Below, piece by piece: positions 5,865 to 6,823 of a stretch of DNA of 6,823 nt. Under the pieces are notes generated by a model, which was given only the letters and a program-made list of their open reading frames with translations, was not told where the DNA came from and did not search any database. The stretch lies in contig JAVBOV010000075.1 in assembly GCA_031550205.1 (NCBI GenBank), positions 1 through 6,823 on the forward strand, written 5' to 3'. This DNA is from JAVBOV01 sp031550205 (lineage in GTDB: Bacteria > Pseudomonadota > Alphaproteobacteria > RF32 > CAG-239). A program made the translations under genes and the position numbers. Position 1 is the first letter of the stretch. Every line of letters begins with the position of its first letter.

Positions 5865-6823
5865 ATGGTAAAAGCAAACGAAAACAGTGCGTATAAAAGA
5901 GGTCAGGAACTGCTTGACCAAGGATCTTATAAAGAGGCGATAGAGCAATTTGATGCGGCGATTAAAGAACAGCCAAGCTCGTGGAAGGCTCTTAATTCTA
6001 AAGGCTTTGCCTTTCAGAAAATGAGCAAATATACCGAAGCTGTGGAGTGTTTTGACAAGGCTTTGGCGCTAAACCCCCAATCAGTTGAAGTTTTGAATAA
6101 TAAGGGCGTGACGCTTTCAATGCGCGGCCTTTATAAAGATGCTATTGTTTGTTTTAATGAGGCGATTGCGGTTGACAATACCTCGCTTGAGGCTTTAAAC
6201 GGCAAGGCGATTGCGCTGCAGCACATGTTCTCTTACAAAGAAGCTTTGGATGTTTTGGAAGCGGCTTTGAAAATTGATGGCAAGCATATTCAAACCATTT
6301 TGAGTATTGCCGTGACCTTGCAAAAGCTAAAGCAATATGAACGCGCCATTTCTTATTTCAAAAAAGTTTTGGCAGTTGATAAGAACAACATTAAGGCCTG
6401 GAACGGCGTTGGCGTTACTTATCAGCTTATGGGCGATAATAATTCAGCCTTGAAATGTTTTACTAAAATCTTGAACATTGACAACCGCGAGATTCAGGCC
6501 TGGATCAGCATCGGTTTTGTGTACCAAAAAATGCTCAAGTTTAATGATGCTTTGAAGTGTTATAAAAAAGCCCAGATGCTGATTAATAACCGTTATCATC
6601 ACAAGCTTTTGGACGGTTTGGCCAGCTGCTTGACCAAGCTTTCAGAATTTGACCAGGCGATTGATATTTATAAAGAGATTTTCCAAAAGGAAGAGGGCAA
6701 AAAGAAATGGGATGCCCAGCGTTCGATTAAGTTTGTGAACAAACTCAAACGCAAAAAAGCCTCAGGCCAGCTTAAGGACATTACCGCCCCGGCCGACGGC
6801 GGCGGAGATGACAAGCCGCATCG
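5865..6823 (+). CDS. TPR-repeat protein with eight phased repeats (partial, C-terminus outside window)
   Basis: The frame is open from the ATG at 5865 to the end of the window, giving 319 residues without a stop. GAGAGAG (5852-5858) lies 6 bases before the ATG. The protein is a regular tetratricopeptide solenoid: a first repeat at about 6-39, six uninterrupted 34-residue units (40-73, 74-107, 108-141, 142-175, 176-209, 210-243) and an eighth at about 244-278. Consensus positions are visible, for example the helix pair K-G-x-A/T ... Y-x-E-A with later F/Y-D/K-K-A and a D or N-P-type turn. After the repeats comes a basic stretch (about 288-303) and then a Gly/Asp-rich tail reaching the window edge, probably disordered. 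No signal peptide or membrane segment is seen. It follows the DUF58 gene by 75 bp but has its own strong promoter. It probably acts as a cytoplasmic binding scaffold, possibly for the MoxR-DUF58 pair; the partner is not known. Confidence 0.9.
   Translation, partial: MVKANENSAYKRGQELLDQGSYKEAIEQFDAAIKEQPSSWKALNSKGFAFQKMSKYTEAVECFDKALALNPQSVEVLNNKGVTLSMRGLYKDAIVCFNEAIAVDNTSLEALNGKAIALQHMFSYKEALDVLEAALKIDGKHIQTILSIAVTLQKLKQYERAISYFKKVLAVDKNNIKAWNGVGVTYQLMGDNNSALKCFTKILNIDNREIQAWISIGFVYQKMLKFNDALKCYKKAQMLINNRYHHKLLDGLASCLTKLSEFDQAIDIYKEIFQKEEGKKKWDAQRSIKFVNKLKRKKASGQLKDITAPADGGGDDKPH

Overview
The window holds six protein genes and almost no free space. Two lie on the minus strand at the left and four on the plus strand at the right, diverging from a 58-bp intergenic region (2867-2924). 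The organism is a bacterium of low to moderate GC. It uses the standard stop codons (TGA, TAA and TAG all end genes here) and mostly purine-rich Shine-Dalgarno sites. The sequence does not fix the lineage. A proteobacterial or other Gram-negative gut or host-associated genome is a guess from codon style and gene packing, not a demonstrated placement. No rRNA, tRNA, CRISPR array, transposase or phage gene is visible.

Left arm (minus strand): a UvrD/PcrA-type superfamily 1 helicase (617-2866) is followed by the first 211 codons of a geranylgeranyl-reductase-family flavoprotein, which starts inside the last codons of the helicase gene and runs off the window at base 1. The two genes overlap by 17 bp, so they are probably co-transcribed and translationally coupled, although their predicted roles (DNA repair and lipid or isoprenoid reduction) are unrelated. 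The helicase carries an odd stretch in its C-terminal linker, built from a 13-bp direct repeat plus a GC-rich hairpin. It looks like an intergenic-type repeat that was accepted in frame.

Right arm (plus strand): a TPR protein (2925-3836), a MoxR-family AAA+ ATPase (3848-4840), a DUF58/vWA-like protein (4878-5789) and a second TPR protein that is cut by the window end (5865 onward). The MoxR plus DUF58 pair is the classic core of MoxR-vWA chaperone-like systems, in which the ATPase is thought to remodel or activate a target with help from a metal-binding vWA protein. TPR proteins on both sides probably supply the scaffold or target recognition. None of the four products shows a signal peptide or membrane segment in the visible part, so this appears to be a compact cytoplasmic version. 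The first three genes are tightly spaced and probably form one operon. The second TPR gene has its own near-consensus promoter (5793-5821), so it can be expressed separately.

The most unusual small-scale features are the repeat-derived insert in the helicase, a 12-bp tandem repeat (4846-4870) that supplies the ribosome binding site of the DUF58 gene, and an AT-only inverted repeat in the leader of the second TPR gene.
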